A DNA stretch of 46,309 nucleotides from Rubrivivax sp. GTDB lineage: Bacteria; Pseudomonadota; Gammaproteobacteria; Burkholderiales; Burkholderiaceae. Shown in pieces: positions 10,901 through 19,401 of this stretch (position 1 is its first letter; the number at the start of each line of letters is the position of its first letter). The position numbers and the translations under genes are program-made. The notes under the pieces are model-generated. The model worked only from the letters and a program-made list of their open reading frames with translations. It made no database searches and was not told the DNA's origin. Location: the NCBI GenBank assembly GCA_016790225.1, contig JAEUOZ010000044.1, positions 1 to 46,309 of the forward strand, read 5' to 3'.

Positions 10901-12013
10901 CAGGCGCGTTCGGCCTTCCAGGCCCTGGCGGCACTGAAGCTGGGCAGCGCGGCATTTGCCGCCCCGACGGCGCCCGCGCAAGAGGCTGCCGGGCCGCAGC
11001 CAGCGGCGAAGCCCGCGGCGCGTGCCCAAGCCGTGAGTGGCGCAGCAGCCGAGTCCGCCGCTGGCGCAGGCCGGGGTGTGACGGCGCGCATCGTCAAGGC
11101 CTCCGCACGACCCGACGCACCGGGCGCGCCGGGCGGCGCGGCTGCCACACCCGGCGCGCAGGCGGGGCAGCCGCTGACCGCCTGGACCTTCGGCGAGCTG
11201 CCGGAGCTGCTGGAACTGCACAAGGGCGGCCAGACCTTGATCGGCTTTCCGGCACTCGTGGACAAGGGCGCGCACGTCGAGATCGAGGTCTTCGACGAGC
11301 CGGCCGTGGCGGCCGCGCGGCACCGCGCCGGCTTGCGACGGCTGGTGGCCCTGCAGATCAAGGAGCCGCTGAAGTACCTGGAAAAGAACATCCCGGATCT
11401 GCAGAAGATGGCCGCCGCCTACCTGGCGCTGGGCACGCTAGAAGAGCTGCGCACCCAGGTCATCGACGTCGCGCTGGACCGGGCCTTCCTGGCCGATCCG
11501 CTGCCGGCGGACGAACGCAGTTTTTGCGCCCGCGTAGACGAAGGGCGAGCGCGCCTGAGCCTGATTGCGCAGGAAGTGGCACGGCTGGCGGGCACGGTGC
11601 TGGGGGAGTTCGCGGCGGCCAGCCGCAAGCTCAAGGACAGCCGCCCGCCCAAGGAGGTGGCCGAGGACATTGCCGCGCAGTTGCAGCGACTGTGCGGCAA
11701 GCGCTTCCTGCTGGAGACACCCTGGCCGGCGTTGCATCATCTGCCACGTTATCTGAAGGCCGTCACGCTGCGGCTGGACAAGCTGCGCGCCGATCCCGCA
11801 CGCGATGCCGCGCGCCTGGCCGAGCTGCGGCCGCTGGAGCAGCGCTGGCTCAAGCGCCTGATCGAGCGCAAGGGGCAGGCCGACGCGCGTCTGGACGAAT
11901 ACCGCTGGCTGCTGGAGGAACTGCGCGTGAGCCTGTTTGCCCAGGAGCTGCGCACCCCGCAGCCGGTGAGCGCCAAGCGCCTGGACAAGGCCTGGGCGCA
12001 GCTGGAACACTGA
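7973..12013 (+). CDS. hrpA: ATP-dependent DEAH-box RNA helicase HrpA
   Basis: A 1346-residue cytosolic RNA helicase. Walker A is GETGSGKTTQ (about residues 47-56), the DEAH box is at 148-151 (IIDEAHERSLN), SATIDADRF is motif III, and QRAGRCGR is motif VI. After the helicase core come the ratchet/OB region and the long C-terminal DUF3418 typical of HrpA. Two Ala/Pro-rich low-complexity inserts occur near nt 9540-9615 and nt 10970-11170. The latter interrupts the C-terminal region between FQALAALKLG and LTAWTFGELPELLEL. The start is taken as the GTG at 7973, just after the VOC stop; the frame stays open further upstream but overlaps the VOC gene. No Shine-Dalgarno is present. In E. coli, HrpA helps rescue stalled ribosomes. 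Confidence 0.95.
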   Translation: MNEARAARDAPAHPVPPITYPESLPVSARREEIARAIQAHPVVIVCGETGSGKTTQLPKIALQLGRGLGAGGRGLIGHTQPRRLAASSVAKRIAEELNSPLGEVVGYKVRFQDRLQRGASVKLMTDGILLAETQTDPLLRAYDTLIIDEAHERSLNIDFLLGYLRQLLPRRPDLKLVITSATIDADRFAQHFSSAAGPAPVIQVSGRLYPVEQRWRPMGEQKDRDLDDAIADAVDELWRGGQAGDILVFLPGEREIREAADHLRKHLASTQRGGPPADILPLFARLSQAEQERVFNPGNGRRIVLATNVAETSLTVPGIRYVVDAGLARVKRYSYRNKVEQLLVEPISQAAANQRAGRCGRVANGVCIRLYDEADFAGRPRFTDPEILRSSLAGVILRMKSLRLGMVEDFPFLEPPPRKAIADGYALLGELGAVDDDNELTPIGRELSRLPLDPRIGRMILEARERQALDEVLVIASALSVQDVRDRPLEAQQAADEKHRKFDDEKSEFMGYLKLWNWVEAGRGHAGTPAPAGLAAPADAAPAGAAVHKLSNRQQEQRLRESFVNPRRVREWRDIHSQLHTVVAEHGWRLNTVPATYEQVHLSMLAGLLGNIGCKSDDDDWYLGARGIKFWRHPGAHLSKKPGRWLVAAELVETTRLFGRGLAHIEPQWLPGIAGHLLKKQLLEPHWEKKAAEVVALERATLYGIVVYNNRRVNFGQVDPVAAREIFIREALVNGEWDTRLPFLAANQKTIRQVEELEHKSRRQDVLVDEELIHAFYEQQVPPQVHSGATLERWYREEIKRQPRLLLLSRDELMRHEAAGITTTAFPKTVRLGGIDCAAEYLHEPGAARDGLTVTVPIYALNQVSEERCDWLVPGMLKDKVLALLKSLHQRPRSRLVPLPDFAAAFCELTPFAKGELTEALLKAVRERTQLAVQRNDFKRETLAPHLFMNIRLVDEHGRQLAMGRHLAALKAEWGGQARSAFQALAALKLGSAAFAAPTAPAQEAAGPQPAAKPAARAQAVSGAAAESAAGAGRGVTARIVKASARPDAPGAPGGAAATPGAQAGQPLTAWTFGELPELLELHKGGQTLIGFPALVDKGAHVEIEVFDEPAVAAARHRAGLRRLVALQIKEPLKYLEKNIPDLQKMAAAYLALGTLEELRTQVIDVALDRAFLADPLPADERSFCARVDEGRARLSLIAQEVARLAGTVLGEFAAASRKLKDSRPPKEVAEDIAAQLQRLCGKRFLLETPWPALHHLPRYLKAVTLRLDKLRADPARDAARLAELRPLEQRWLKRLIERKGQADARLDEYRWLLEELRVSLFAQELRTPQPVSAKRLDKAWAQLEH

Positions 12014-12147
12014 GTACCGGCCGGCACACCCCCAGAACTTGGGCCAAGCTTGATCCACGTCCAAGCAGCAGGGCTATTCGCTGCGTTCCGCAGCGCCAGG
12101 CGCTACCGTGCGGATCTCGCCGATCCGGCGCGACACGTCACGCCTCC

Positions 12148-14850
12148 GTGGACAAACACTACCTCACGCCCCTGTTCGCTCCGCAGTCCATCGTCGTCTT
12201 CGCGGGCGACCCGACCTCGCCTGCGGTTCACGAGTCGCGCACGCCGCAGGCGCGTGCCTTGCTGCATGCGCTGACCAACGGCAGCTACAAGGGGCCGGTC
12301 GCCCACCTGGACATCGCGATGAGCGGCACGCTGGCCGAGCTGGCCGCCGCGCGCGCCGATCTGGCCATCATTGCGCTGCCGGCCGATCAGATCGCAGCGG
12401 CGCTGGAAGTCGCCGGGCGCATCCGCGCCCGCGCGGCGGTGGTCCTGTCCAGCGGGCTGTCCACCGAGCAGTGTGCGCAGCTGCATGCCATTGCCCGGCG
12501 TCATGGCGTGCTGATGCTGGGCCCCAACAGCCTGGGCTTCCAGCGCCCGGCGCTGGGCCTGAATGCCAGCGCCGCCGGGCCGATGACGCCGCACGGCCCG
12601 CTGGCGCTGGTCTCGCAGTCGGGGGCGCTGACCACCAGCATCCTGGACTGGGCGCGCACCGCCGGCGTGAGCTTTTCCACCGTCGTGTCGCTCGGGCCGA
12701 ATACGCAGGTGGATCTGCCGCAGGTGCTGGACTTCCTGGCCAACGATGGCTCCACGCACAGCATCCTGATCTACATGGAAGGCATCCACCACGCGCGGCG
12801 CTTCATGAGCGCCCTGCGTGCCGCGGCGCACATCAAGCCGGTGGTGGTGATGAAGTCCGGCCGCAAGCCGGCCGGCACGCGCGCCGCCCTCACGCACTCG
12901 GCCGCCATCGTGGGCAGCGACGATGTCTTCGAGGCCGCGCTGCGGCGTGCCGGCGCGGTGCGCGTGCGCGTATTCACGCAGCTGTTCTCGGCCGCCAAGT
13001 GCCTGGCCTCGCGCTACCGGCCCGTGGGCAAGCGCCTGGCAGTGATCACCAACGGTGGCGGGCCAGGTGTGCTGGCGGCGGACTGGATGAACGAGATCGG
13101 CCTGGATCTGGGGCGCCTGGGCGCCGAGGGCCGCCAGGCGCTGCAGCCGCAGCTGCCGCCGCACGCCACGCTGCAGGACCTGATCGATCTGGGCGAAGAA
13201 GCCGACGGCAAGGCCTATGACGCCGCCATGAAGGCCTGCGCCCGGGATGGCCAGATCGATGGCCTGCTGGTGGTCTATTCGCCCAAGCCGGGCAGTGATC
13301 CGATTGGCGTCGCGCGCGCGGTTGCGGGGGGCGTGCGCGAGGCCGGCAAGCCGGTGCTGGCCAGCTGGATGGGCGATGAATCGGTGCGCGTGGCGCGCGA
13401 GGCGCTCAGCGCAGCGGGCGTACCCAGCTTCCGCACCCCCGAGGCCGCGGCCGATGCCTTCAGCAACATCGCCAGCTTCTACCAGAACCAGCAGCTGCTG
13501 CAGCAGACGCCGCCGCCGCGTTCCACGCTGGCCCAGCCCGATCTGGAAGGCGCGCGGCTGCTGATCGAAAGCGTGCTCACCGAGCGCCGCCGCGTGCTGA
13601 CCGAGATGGAATCCAAGGCGCTGCTGGCGGCCTTCCAGATTCCGGTGACGCGCACCATGCTCGCGCGCAATGCCAACGAAGCGATGCTGATCGCCAGCCA
13701 GCTGGGCTATCCCGTGGCACTGAAGATCGATTCGGCCGACATCAGCCACAAGAGTGATGTGCAGGGCGTGGCCCTGAACGTGGCCAGTGCCACGCAGGTG
13801 CGGGACATCTTCAACGACATCATGGCGCGGGTGGCGCGCGTCGAGCCCGGCGCGCGCATCAATGGCGTGACCATCCAGCCGATGGCGATGAAGCGCCGCG
13901 GGCGCGAGATCTTCATCGGCCTGACCACGGATGAGGCTTTTGGCCCGGTCATCACCTTCGGCGCCGGCGGCACCATGGTCGAGCTGATCGCGGACCGCGC
14001 GATGGAGCTGCCGCCCCTGAACCAGTTCCTGGCGCGGCGCCTGATCGAACGCGCGCGGGTGGCCGAGATGCTGGGTGCCTGGCGCGGCGCAGAGGGCGCC
14101 GACCTGCAGGCCGTGGAGCAGATCCTGCTGCGCGTCTCCGAAATGGTGTGCGAGCTGCCGCAGCTGCGCGAGATGGACATCAACCCCATCATCGTGGACG
14201 AGCAAGGCGCCGTGGCCGTGGATGCCCGCATCGTGATCGACCACGCGCCGCCCACCGCGCACGACTACAACCACCTGGCGATCCTGCCTTACCCGGCGGC
14301 CCACGAAAGCGAGTGGCCGATGAAAGGCGGCGGGCTCTACACGATCCGCCCGATCCGGCCGGACGATGCCGACATGCTGCAGGCCTTCGTGCGCGGGCTC
14401 TCGCAGGAAAGCCGCTACTTCCGCTTTGCCAGCACCATCCAGGAGCTGCCGGCCCGCATGCTGGCGCGCTACACCCTGATCGACTATGACCGGGAGATGG
14501 CCCTGGTGGCGGTGTTGAAGGAGCGCCAGGCCGTGCCGCAGGTCGACGGCCAGGACACCGGCTTCATCGAACGCGAACGCATCATCGGCGTGAGCCGCTA
14601 CATCACCAACCCCGATCAGACCACCTGCGAGTTCAGCCTGGTGGTGGGCGACGATTTCAAGGGTCAGGGCCTGGGCTCTCGGCTGATGCTGTCGATCGCC
14701 GACTTTGCGCGCAGCAAGGGGCTGGAACAGATCGAGGGCCTGGTGCTGGCCAACAACCCCAACATGCTGCGCCTGATGCGCGGGCTGGGTTACGAGCAGC
14801 GCGACTTTCCCGAGGACCCGGATTTCAAGCTCGTGGTCAAGGCCTTGTAA
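12148..14850 (+). CDS. Bifunctional NDP-forming acyl-CoA synthetase / GNAT protein acetyltransferase (Pat/PatZ-like)
   Basis: A 900-residue fusion. The N-terminal about 470 residues are a CoA-binding and succinyl-CoA-synthetase-like module (LMLGPNSLGF, LVSQSGALTTSILDW). Residues about 480-700 are an ATP-grasp domain (YPVALKIDSADISHKSDVQG, MDINPIIVDEQG). The last about 160 residues are a GNAT domain with the acetyl-CoA loop GQGLGSRLM. This architecture matches Pat/PatZ/Pka enzymes that acetylate lysines, notably on acetyl-CoA synthetase, and are controlled by ligand binding to the synthetase-like part. His250 in ALTHSAAIVGSD aligns with the phospho-histidine of ADP-forming synthetases. The GTG at 12148 (VDKHYLTPLF) follows a 134-bp gap after hrpA; the frame is open far upstream, but that part overlaps hrpA. 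Confidence 0.9.
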   Translation: MDKHYLTPLFAPQSIVVFAGDPTSPAVHESRTPQARALLHALTNGSYKGPVAHLDIAMSGTLAELAAARADLAIIALPADQIAAALEVAGRIRARAAVVLSSGLSTEQCAQLHAIARRHGVLMLGPNSLGFQRPALGLNASAAGPMTPHGPLALVSQSGALTTSILDWARTAGVSFSTVVSLGPNTQVDLPQVLDFLANDGSTHSILIYMEGIHHARRFMSALRAAAHIKPVVVMKSGRKPAGTRAALTHSAAIVGSDDVFEAALRRAGAVRVRVFTQLFSAAKCLASRYRPVGKRLAVITNGGGPGVLAADWMNEIGLDLGRLGAEGRQALQPQLPPHATLQDLIDLGEEADGKAYDAAMKACARDGQIDGLLVVYSPKPGSDPIGVARAVAGGVREAGKPVLASWMGDESVRVAREALSAAGVPSFRTPEAAADAFSNIASFYQNQQLLQQTPPPRSTLAQPDLEGARLLIESVLTERRRVLTEMESKALLAAFQIPVTRTMLARNANEAMLIASQLGYPVALKIDSADISHKSDVQGVALNVASATQVRDIFNDIMARVARVEPGARINGVTIQPMAMKRRGREIFIGLTTDEAFGPVITFGAGGTMVELIADRAMELPPLNQFLARRLIERARVAEMLGAWRGAEGADLQAVEQILLRVSEMVCELPQLREMDINPIIVDEQGAVAVDARIVIDHAPPTAHDYNHLAILPYPAAHESEWPMKGGGLYTIRPIRPDDADMLQAFVRGLSQESRYFRFASTIQELPARMLARYTLIDYDREMALVAVLKERQAVPQVDGQDTGFIERERIIGVSRYITNPDQTTCEFSLVVGDDFKGQGLGSRLMLSIADFARSKGLEQIEGLVLANNPNMLRLMRGLGYEQRDFPEDPDFKLVVKAL

Positions 14851-15082
14851 CCCTGAACCTGAAAGGGCCTTGTGGCACTAAGCCCTACGAAGTTCGGGGC
14901 CTCTCTCTGACGATCCACCTGCGTAGACTGTGGTCATTGGCGGGTCATTGACCGGCCGCGGCGAGCCAGGATAACTTGGCAAGGCAGGGAACGCGGACCC
15001 GATCTCCGGGTCATAACCCTTGTCTTCGCAGGGGCCCGATGTCCGGGCTTGGGCGAACCCGTCCTCTACCTGGAGCCGCATC

Positions 15083-15496
15083 ATGCGCGAGTACCTTGTC
15101 GACAGTCCCCAGGCTGCAGCCCGCATCGTGGCGCTGGCCTCCGTGGCCGATGGTCGCCTCTCCCGCATCGAGATGGAGGCCGCGCGCAACCTGCATGTCG
15201 CCGAAGAACTGGGGCTGGATGGCCCGGGCTGGCATGAAGTCCTGACCAGCCTGTGCCAGGATCTGCTGCTGTCGGCGCATGCATCCTGGGCTGAGGCCTG
15301 CAAGGTCGAGACCGCCATGCTGGAGCGCATGCTCCGGGAGGTCCAGAACCCCGCGCTGCAGCGCAAGGTCCTGCAGTTGTGCGTGGCCATGGTCGAGGCC
15401 GACGGCGAGGTGTCCGAAGGCGAGTCTCTGGTGCTGGTGACGGCCATGGACGAGTGGGGCCTGACGGAAGAAATCACGGGAACGGCGATCGCATGA
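15083..15496 (+). CDS. TerB-like / DjlA-N-terminal-like domain protein
   Basis: A 137-residue helical protein of the TerB fold. Two copies of the acidic metal-binding motif are visible: ASVADGRLSRIEMEA near the N-terminus and VEADGEVSEGESLVL near the C-terminus. TerB proteins bind metal and associate with membrane-linked stress modules, but a lone TerB domain has no defined reaction. The ATG at 15083 (MREYLVDSPQ) has GGAG at good spacing and is preferred over an upstream in-frame codon at 15020. It is followed 10 nt later by an ExoD-family gene and then by an SbtA-family gene, probably one transcript. The 232-bp gap upstream shows no gene. Confidence 0.8.
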   Translation: MREYLVDSPQAAARIVALASVADGRLSRIEMEAARNLHVAEELGLDGPGWHEVLTSLCQDLLLSAHASWAEACKVETAMLERMLREVQNPALQRKVLQLCVAMVEADGEVSEGESLVLVTAMDEWGLTEEITGTAIA

Positions 15497-15506
15497 GGAA
15501 TCCAGC

Positions 15507-16112
15507 ATGAGTGGCATGGCCTGGCGCCTGCGGCGCGCCGCGGTGCGGCTGCGCGAAGAGCGCGTGGAGGTCCAGCATCTGATGGAAGCGCACGGCCCGG
15601 GCGGGCAGGGCGCCATGTTGATGCTGCTGGCGGCACCTTGTGTGCTGCCGGTGCCGGGCGTCGGTTCGGTGCTGGGCCTGGGCATTGCCGCCCTGGCCTG
15701 GGCCATGTGGTGCGGCCGCGAAAGCAACGGCCTGCCGCAGCGTGTGGCCCGCGTGACGATGCCGCGCATCTGGGCGCGCCGGGTGCTCGCCTTCCTGGCG
15801 CGGGTCTATGCGATGTCGGCCGTCATGTCGCGCCCGCGCCTGAGCCATGTGGCCTCGATCGGCGTGCGCACCTGGATTCCGCTGCTGGTGGCCTGGATGG
15901 CGGTGCTGATCATCCTGCCCATTCCGTTCGGCAATGTCCTGCCGGCAATTGCCCTTATCCTCCTGGGGGTTGGGCTGGTGTTCCTGGATGGCCTGCTGAT
16001 CGTCGCGGCCATGGCTGCGGCGGGGCTGGCCACCGCATTTCCCGTGGCTCTGGGCGTGGCTGCCGTGGTATGGGGACCCGAGGCTCTCGGTTTCCTCATG
16101 CCTGGTTCGTAG
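15507..16112 (+). CDS. ExoD-family inner-membrane protein
   Basis: A 201-residue integral membrane protein. The N-terminal cytosolic part (about residues 1-35) is followed by the ExoD-type segment LMLLAAPCVLPVPGVGSVLG and two further hydrophobic stretches (about 125-145 and 147-190). ExoD was named for an exopolysaccharide phenotype in Rhizobium; its molecular role is unknown. GAGGAA precedes the ATG. It sits between the TerB-like gene and the SbtA-like gene with 6-10-nt gaps, consistent with cotranscription. Confidence 0.82.
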   Translation: MSGMAWRLRRAAVRLREERVEVQHLMEAHGPGGQGAMLMLLAAPCVLPVPGVGSVLGLGIAALAWAMWCGRESNGLPQRVARVTMPRIWARRVLAFLARVYAMSAVMSRPRLSHVASIGVRTWIPLLVAWMAVLIILPIPFGNVLPAIALILLGVGLVFLDGLLIVAAMAAAGLATAFPVALGVAAVVWGPEALGFLMPGS

Positions 16113-16118
16113 CCTTCA

Positions 16119-17105
16119 TTGCACACCCTTCTCGACCCGGCGATCCTCTTTTTTGTCTTCGGCCTGCTGGCCGGAGCTGTCAAGTCCAATCTCGAGATCC
16201 CGCCGGCGATCTCGCGCTTCCTCTCGCTCTACCTGCTGATGGCGCTTGGCCTCAAGGGGGGCTTTGCGCTGGCGCAGTCCGGGCTGACGCAAGAGGTCTC
16301 GGCGAGCCTCGGGCTGGCCATTGCCCTGGCGGTGATCGTGCCGGCGCTGGGCTACCTGCTGCTCAAGCGATTCCTCAGCGGCTTCGATGCCGCGGCCATC
16401 TCGGCCACCTACGGATCGGTCAGCGCCGTCACCTTCATCACCGCGGTGCAGGCGCTGGATACGCGCGGGCTGCCCTACGGCGGGCACATGGCAGCGGCCA
16501 TGGCGCTGATGGAATCGCCGGCCATCATCATGGCCGTGCTCCTGGCCAACGCCACGCGGCGCCGGCTCGATGCCGGCACCCGCCGGCCTGAAGGCGCGGT
16601 GGCTGCGCCCACGCTCAGCCTGAAGCACGTGCTGCACGAGGCGCTGACCGACGGGGCCCAGCTGCTGCTGATCGGCGCAATGGTGGTGGGCCTGATGACC
16701 GGCGCCAAGGGCCAGGCTGCGATGCAGCCGTTTGCCGTCGATCTGTTCAAGGGCATGCTGGCCTTCTTCCTGCTGGACATGGGCCTGCTCGCTGCACGTC
16801 ACGCGGGCGGACTGCGCGGCATGTCGCCCTGGCTGCTGGTCTACGCGATCGCCGGGCCGCTGGTCCACGCCAGCCTGGCGCTGGGCCTGGCCGCGCTGTT
16901 CAGCATCGAGCCCGGCAACGCGGCGCTGCTGATGGTGCTGGCGGCCAGCGCCAGCTACATCGCCGTGCCCGCGGTGATCCGCCATGCCATCCCGGAAGCC
17001 AACCCCTCGCTCTATTTCGGCATGTCGCTGGGGCTGACCTTCCCCTTCAACATCCTGCTGGGCATTCCGCTGTACATCTCGGTCGCACATCAGGTATTGG
17101 GTTAG
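16119..17105 (+). CDS. SbtA-family sodium-dependent bicarbonate transporter-like permease
   Basis: A 328-residue membrane protein of the SbtA family, whose cyanobacterial founder imports bicarbonate with sodium. It opens LLDPAILFFVFGLLAGAVKS and continues LEIPPAISRFLSLYLLMALG, both strong family signatures. An inverted second repeat contains SASYIAVPAVIRHAIPEANP and SLGLTFPFNI. The start is a TTG at 16119, 6 nt after exoD-like; no downstream ATG preserves the first helix, and the Shine-Dalgarno is poor. It is shorter than the roughly 370-residue cyanobacterial protein. No SbtB-type PII partner and no carboxysome or RuBisCO gene lie in the window, so the substrate in this organism is uncertain. 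GCCGGC-rich repeats follow it to 17202, without a clear terminator. Confidence 0.88.
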   Translation: MHTLLDPAILFFVFGLLAGAVKSNLEIPPAISRFLSLYLLMALGLKGGFALAQSGLTQEVSASLGLAIALAVIVPALGYLLLKRFLSGFDAAAISATYGSVSAVTFITAVQALDTRGLPYGGHMAAAMALMESPAIIMAVLLANATRRRLDAGTRRPEGAVAAPTLSLKHVLHEALTDGAQLLLIGAMVVGLMTGAKGQAAMQPFAVDLFKGMLAFFLLDMGLLAARHAGGLRGMSPWLLVYAIAGPLVHASLALGLAALFSIEPGNAALLMVLAASASYIAVPAVIRHAIPEANPSLYFGMSLGLTFPFNILLGIPLYISVAHQVLG

Positions 17106-17202
17106 CGGCCGGCGGCCGGCGGTCGGCCGGCATGCGCTGCGGTGTCTCCTGGCCGGCACCGGCGTCCCGCGTTGATCCGCCGGTCCCGACCCCGCCGATC
17201 CC

Positions 17203-18567
17203 TCAAGCCGGCACTGATGGCAGGCCGGACAAGGCCATGGCCAGCTCGGCCTCGTCGTAGTTCTGATCGACCAGCTTGCCCGCAAAGTAGCTCTGGTAGG
17301 CGCTCATGTCGAAGTGCCCGTGCCCGCAGAGGTTGAAGAGGATCACTTCGCTGCGCCCCTCGGCCTTGCAGCGCAGGGCTTCCACGATGGCGCCCTTGAC
17401 GGCGTGATTGGCCTCTGGCGCGGGCACGATGCCTTCGCTGCGCGCAAAGAGCACGCCCGCCTCGAAGCAGGTGTTCTGGTGGTAGGCCGTGGCCTCGATC
17501 AGGTTCAGTTCCTTCAGGTGCGAGACCAGCGGCGCCATGCCGTGGTAGCGCAGCCCGCCGGCATGGAAGCCGGGCGGCGTGAAGGTGCTGCCCAGCGTGT
17601 GCATGCGGGTCAGCGGCGTGAGGTGCGCGGTGTCGCCGAAGTCGTACGCAAACCGGCCGCGTGTGAGGCTGGGGCAGGCGGCGGGCTCCACGGCGACGAT
17701 GCGGCGCTTCTTGCCGCCGCGCAACTGCTGCCCGATGAAGGGAAAGCTGATGCCGGCGAAGTTGCTGCCGCCGCCGGTGCAGCCGACGATCACGTCAGGA
17801 TCGTCTCCGGCCATCTCCATCTGCAGCATCGCTTCCTGGCCGACGATGGTCTGGTGCATCAGCACGTGATTGAGCACCGAGCCGAGCGCGTACTTGGTGT
17901 CCTCGTTCGTGGCGGCGATCTCCACCGCTTCGCTGATGGCGATGCCCAGCGATCCGGGATGGTTGGCGTCCCGCGCCAGGATCGCGCGGCCCGATTGCGT
18001 GAGCGGGGAGGGCGAAGCCACGCAGCTCGCGCCGTAGGTCTCCATCAGCGCGCGGCGGTAGGGCTTCTGGTCGTACGAGACGCGCACCTGGAAGACCTGC
18101 ACCTGGATGCCGAACAGCGAGCCCGCAAAGGCCAGCGACGAGCCCCATTGGCCGGCGCCGGTCTCGGTGGTGAGCTTCTTCACGCCGGCCTGGGCGTTGT
18201 ACCAGGCCTGCGGAATGGCCGTGTTGGGCTTGTGCGAGCCCGCCGGCGAGACGCCTTCGTACTTGTAGTAGATCTTCGCCGGCGTGCCCAGCGCCTTTTC
18301 CAGCCGGTGCGCACGCACCAGCGGCGAGGGCCGCCACAGCCGGAAGACCTCGCGCACCGGCTCGGGAATCGGGATCTCCCGTTCGGCCGAGACTTCCTGC
18401 AGGATCAGCTCCATCGGGAAGAGCGGCGCCAGATCGTCAGGCCCCACGGGCTGCAGCGTGCCCGGGTGCAGCGGCGGTGACACCGGCACCGGCAGATCTG
18501 CCGCGATGTTGTACCAGGCCTTGGGCATGCGCGATTCGTCCAGCAGAAACTTGGTCGGGGCAGTCAT
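17203..18567 (-). CDS. TrpB-like PLP-dependent enzyme (tryptophan synthase beta chain, TrpB2 class)
   Basis: A 454-residue PLP enzyme of the TrpB2 class, longer than canonical TrpB. The Schiff-base lysine is Lys113 in the GSHKPNTA motif, and the phosphate-binding loop is [10 protein letters not shown]. The acidic residue region [15 protein letters not shown] follows the TrpB pattern. TrpB2 proteins can make tryptophan from indole and serine, but many lack a TrpA partner and may salvage indole or act on other substrates. No trpA or other trp gene is adjacent, which argues against the main biosynthetic operon. The ATG at 18567 has an excellent AAGGAGA. It is convergent with the SbtA-like gene and divergent from the cytochrome gene. 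Confidence 0.92.
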   Translation of the reverse strand: MTAPTKFLLDESRMPKAWYNIAADLPVPVSPPLHPGTLQPVGPDDLAPLFPMELILQEVSAEREIPIPEPVREVFRLWRPSPLVRAHRLEKALGTPAKIYYKYEGVSPAGSHKPNTAIPQAWYNAQAGVKKLTTETGAGQWGSSLAFAGSLFGIQVQVFQVRVSYDQKPYRRALMETYGASCVASPSPLTQSGRAILARDANHPGSLGIAISEAVEIAATNEDTKYALGSVLNHVLMHQTIVGQEAMLQMEMAGDDPDVIVGCTGGGSNFAGISFPFIGQQLRGGKKRRIVAVEPAACPSLTRGRFAYDFGDTAHLTPLTRMHTLGSTFTPPGFHAGGLRYHGMAPLVSHLKELNLIEATAYHQNTCFEAGVLFARSEGIVPAPEANHAVKGAIVEALRCKAEGRSEVILFNLCGHGHFDMSAYQSYFAGKLVDQNYDEAELAMALSGLPSVPA

Positions 18568-18783
18568 GGGGTGTCTCCTTCGGGTTCTGGGGAGCGCCGA
18601 TCCTAGGACCAAGCCGTGGCCTTTTGAAGCCTGGATGTGCCCAAGGGCGCGATGGCGACGCGGCGCGCGCTGAAGGCGGCAGCGACGATGAGGCCGGCAT
18701 GTCCCGAGGCTTGATGCCCCTCAACGACAGACGGCGGCCGCGCTCACCAGAATGATCCGGTCACCTCTTCGCGGAACAGCAGC

Positions 18784-19395
18784 ATGACGTCTCAGCTCAG
18801 CAGCATCCGGGCCTTCCTTCCCGCCTTCGTTGCCCCGAAGTCCGCGCCTGGGCGCCGCCGCACCCGCGGGCTGGTCCGGCCGCTGGCCTGGGTGATGGTT
18901 CCGCTGGCGGGCCTGCTGCTGGCTGCTGCGGCGCAGGCTGCGGCGGCCCCGGTGGCCGAGCCGCTGCCGGGTGAATACCGCGTCACCGGCGGGCGTGTGG
19001 ACAGCGGCACCTTCACGGGCTGGCGCATCTTCCACACCAGCTGCCATGGCTGCCACGGCGTGGGCGGCATCGGCACGGATGTGGCGCCCAACCTCGTGCA
19101 GCGCATCAAGGGCTACACGCCCCGAGGCTTTGCCACCAAGGTGCTCACCAGCTACCGCATCGTGCCCGGCGCAGCGGATAGCCAGCCGGACGAGCGCGCG
19201 GCGGAACGCGAGGCGCTGCTGGAGCAGATCCTCAAGCGCGAGCGCAATGCCCGGGGGCAGGTGGTGATGCCCGCCTGGGAGGAAGACAGCCGCGTGCCGC
19301 CGCACGTGCTGGATCTGTATGCCTACCTCTCGGCGCGTGCCGATGGTGTCGTCGGCATGGGCCGGCCGCAGGTGGTGCCGCCTCGCAAGCGCTGA
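18784..19395 (+). CDS. Periplasmic c-type cytochrome, single haem
   Basis: A 203-residue precursor. A long basic N-region (about 30 residues) precedes the hydrophobic segment WVMVPLAGLLLAAAAQAAAA, so it is exported and perhaps membrane-anchored. One haem site, CHGCH, lies at residues 87-91, and Met162 in VVMPAW is a plausible sixth ligand. The tail LDLYAYLSARADGVVGMGRP resembles class I cytochromes that take electrons from periplasmic dehydrogenases; that link is inference, as no such enzyme is adjacent. It is divergent from trpB2 and convergent with serB with only 6 nt between their stops. Confidence 0.88.
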   Translation: MTSQLSSIRAFLPAFVAPKSAPGRRRTRGLVRPLAWVMVPLAGLLLAAAAQAAAAPVAEPLPGEYRVTGGRVDSGTFTGWRIFHTSCHGCHGVGGIGTDVAPNLVQRIKGYTPRGFATKVLTSYRIVPGAADSQPDERAAEREALLEQILKRERNARGQVVMPAWEEDSRVPPHVLDLYAYLSARADGVVGMGRPQVVPPRKR

Positions 19396-19401
19396 CGGTG
19401 T

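Noticed and set aside
8552..11323. A 923-codon open frame on the minus strand
   Set aside because: It lies antisense to hrpA, has low-complexity shadow composition and no ribosome-binding site.
9976..12147. A long in-frame N-terminal extension of the Pat-like protein
   Set aside because: This part overlaps hrpA in another frame and has shadow composition; family homology begins at the GTG at 12148.
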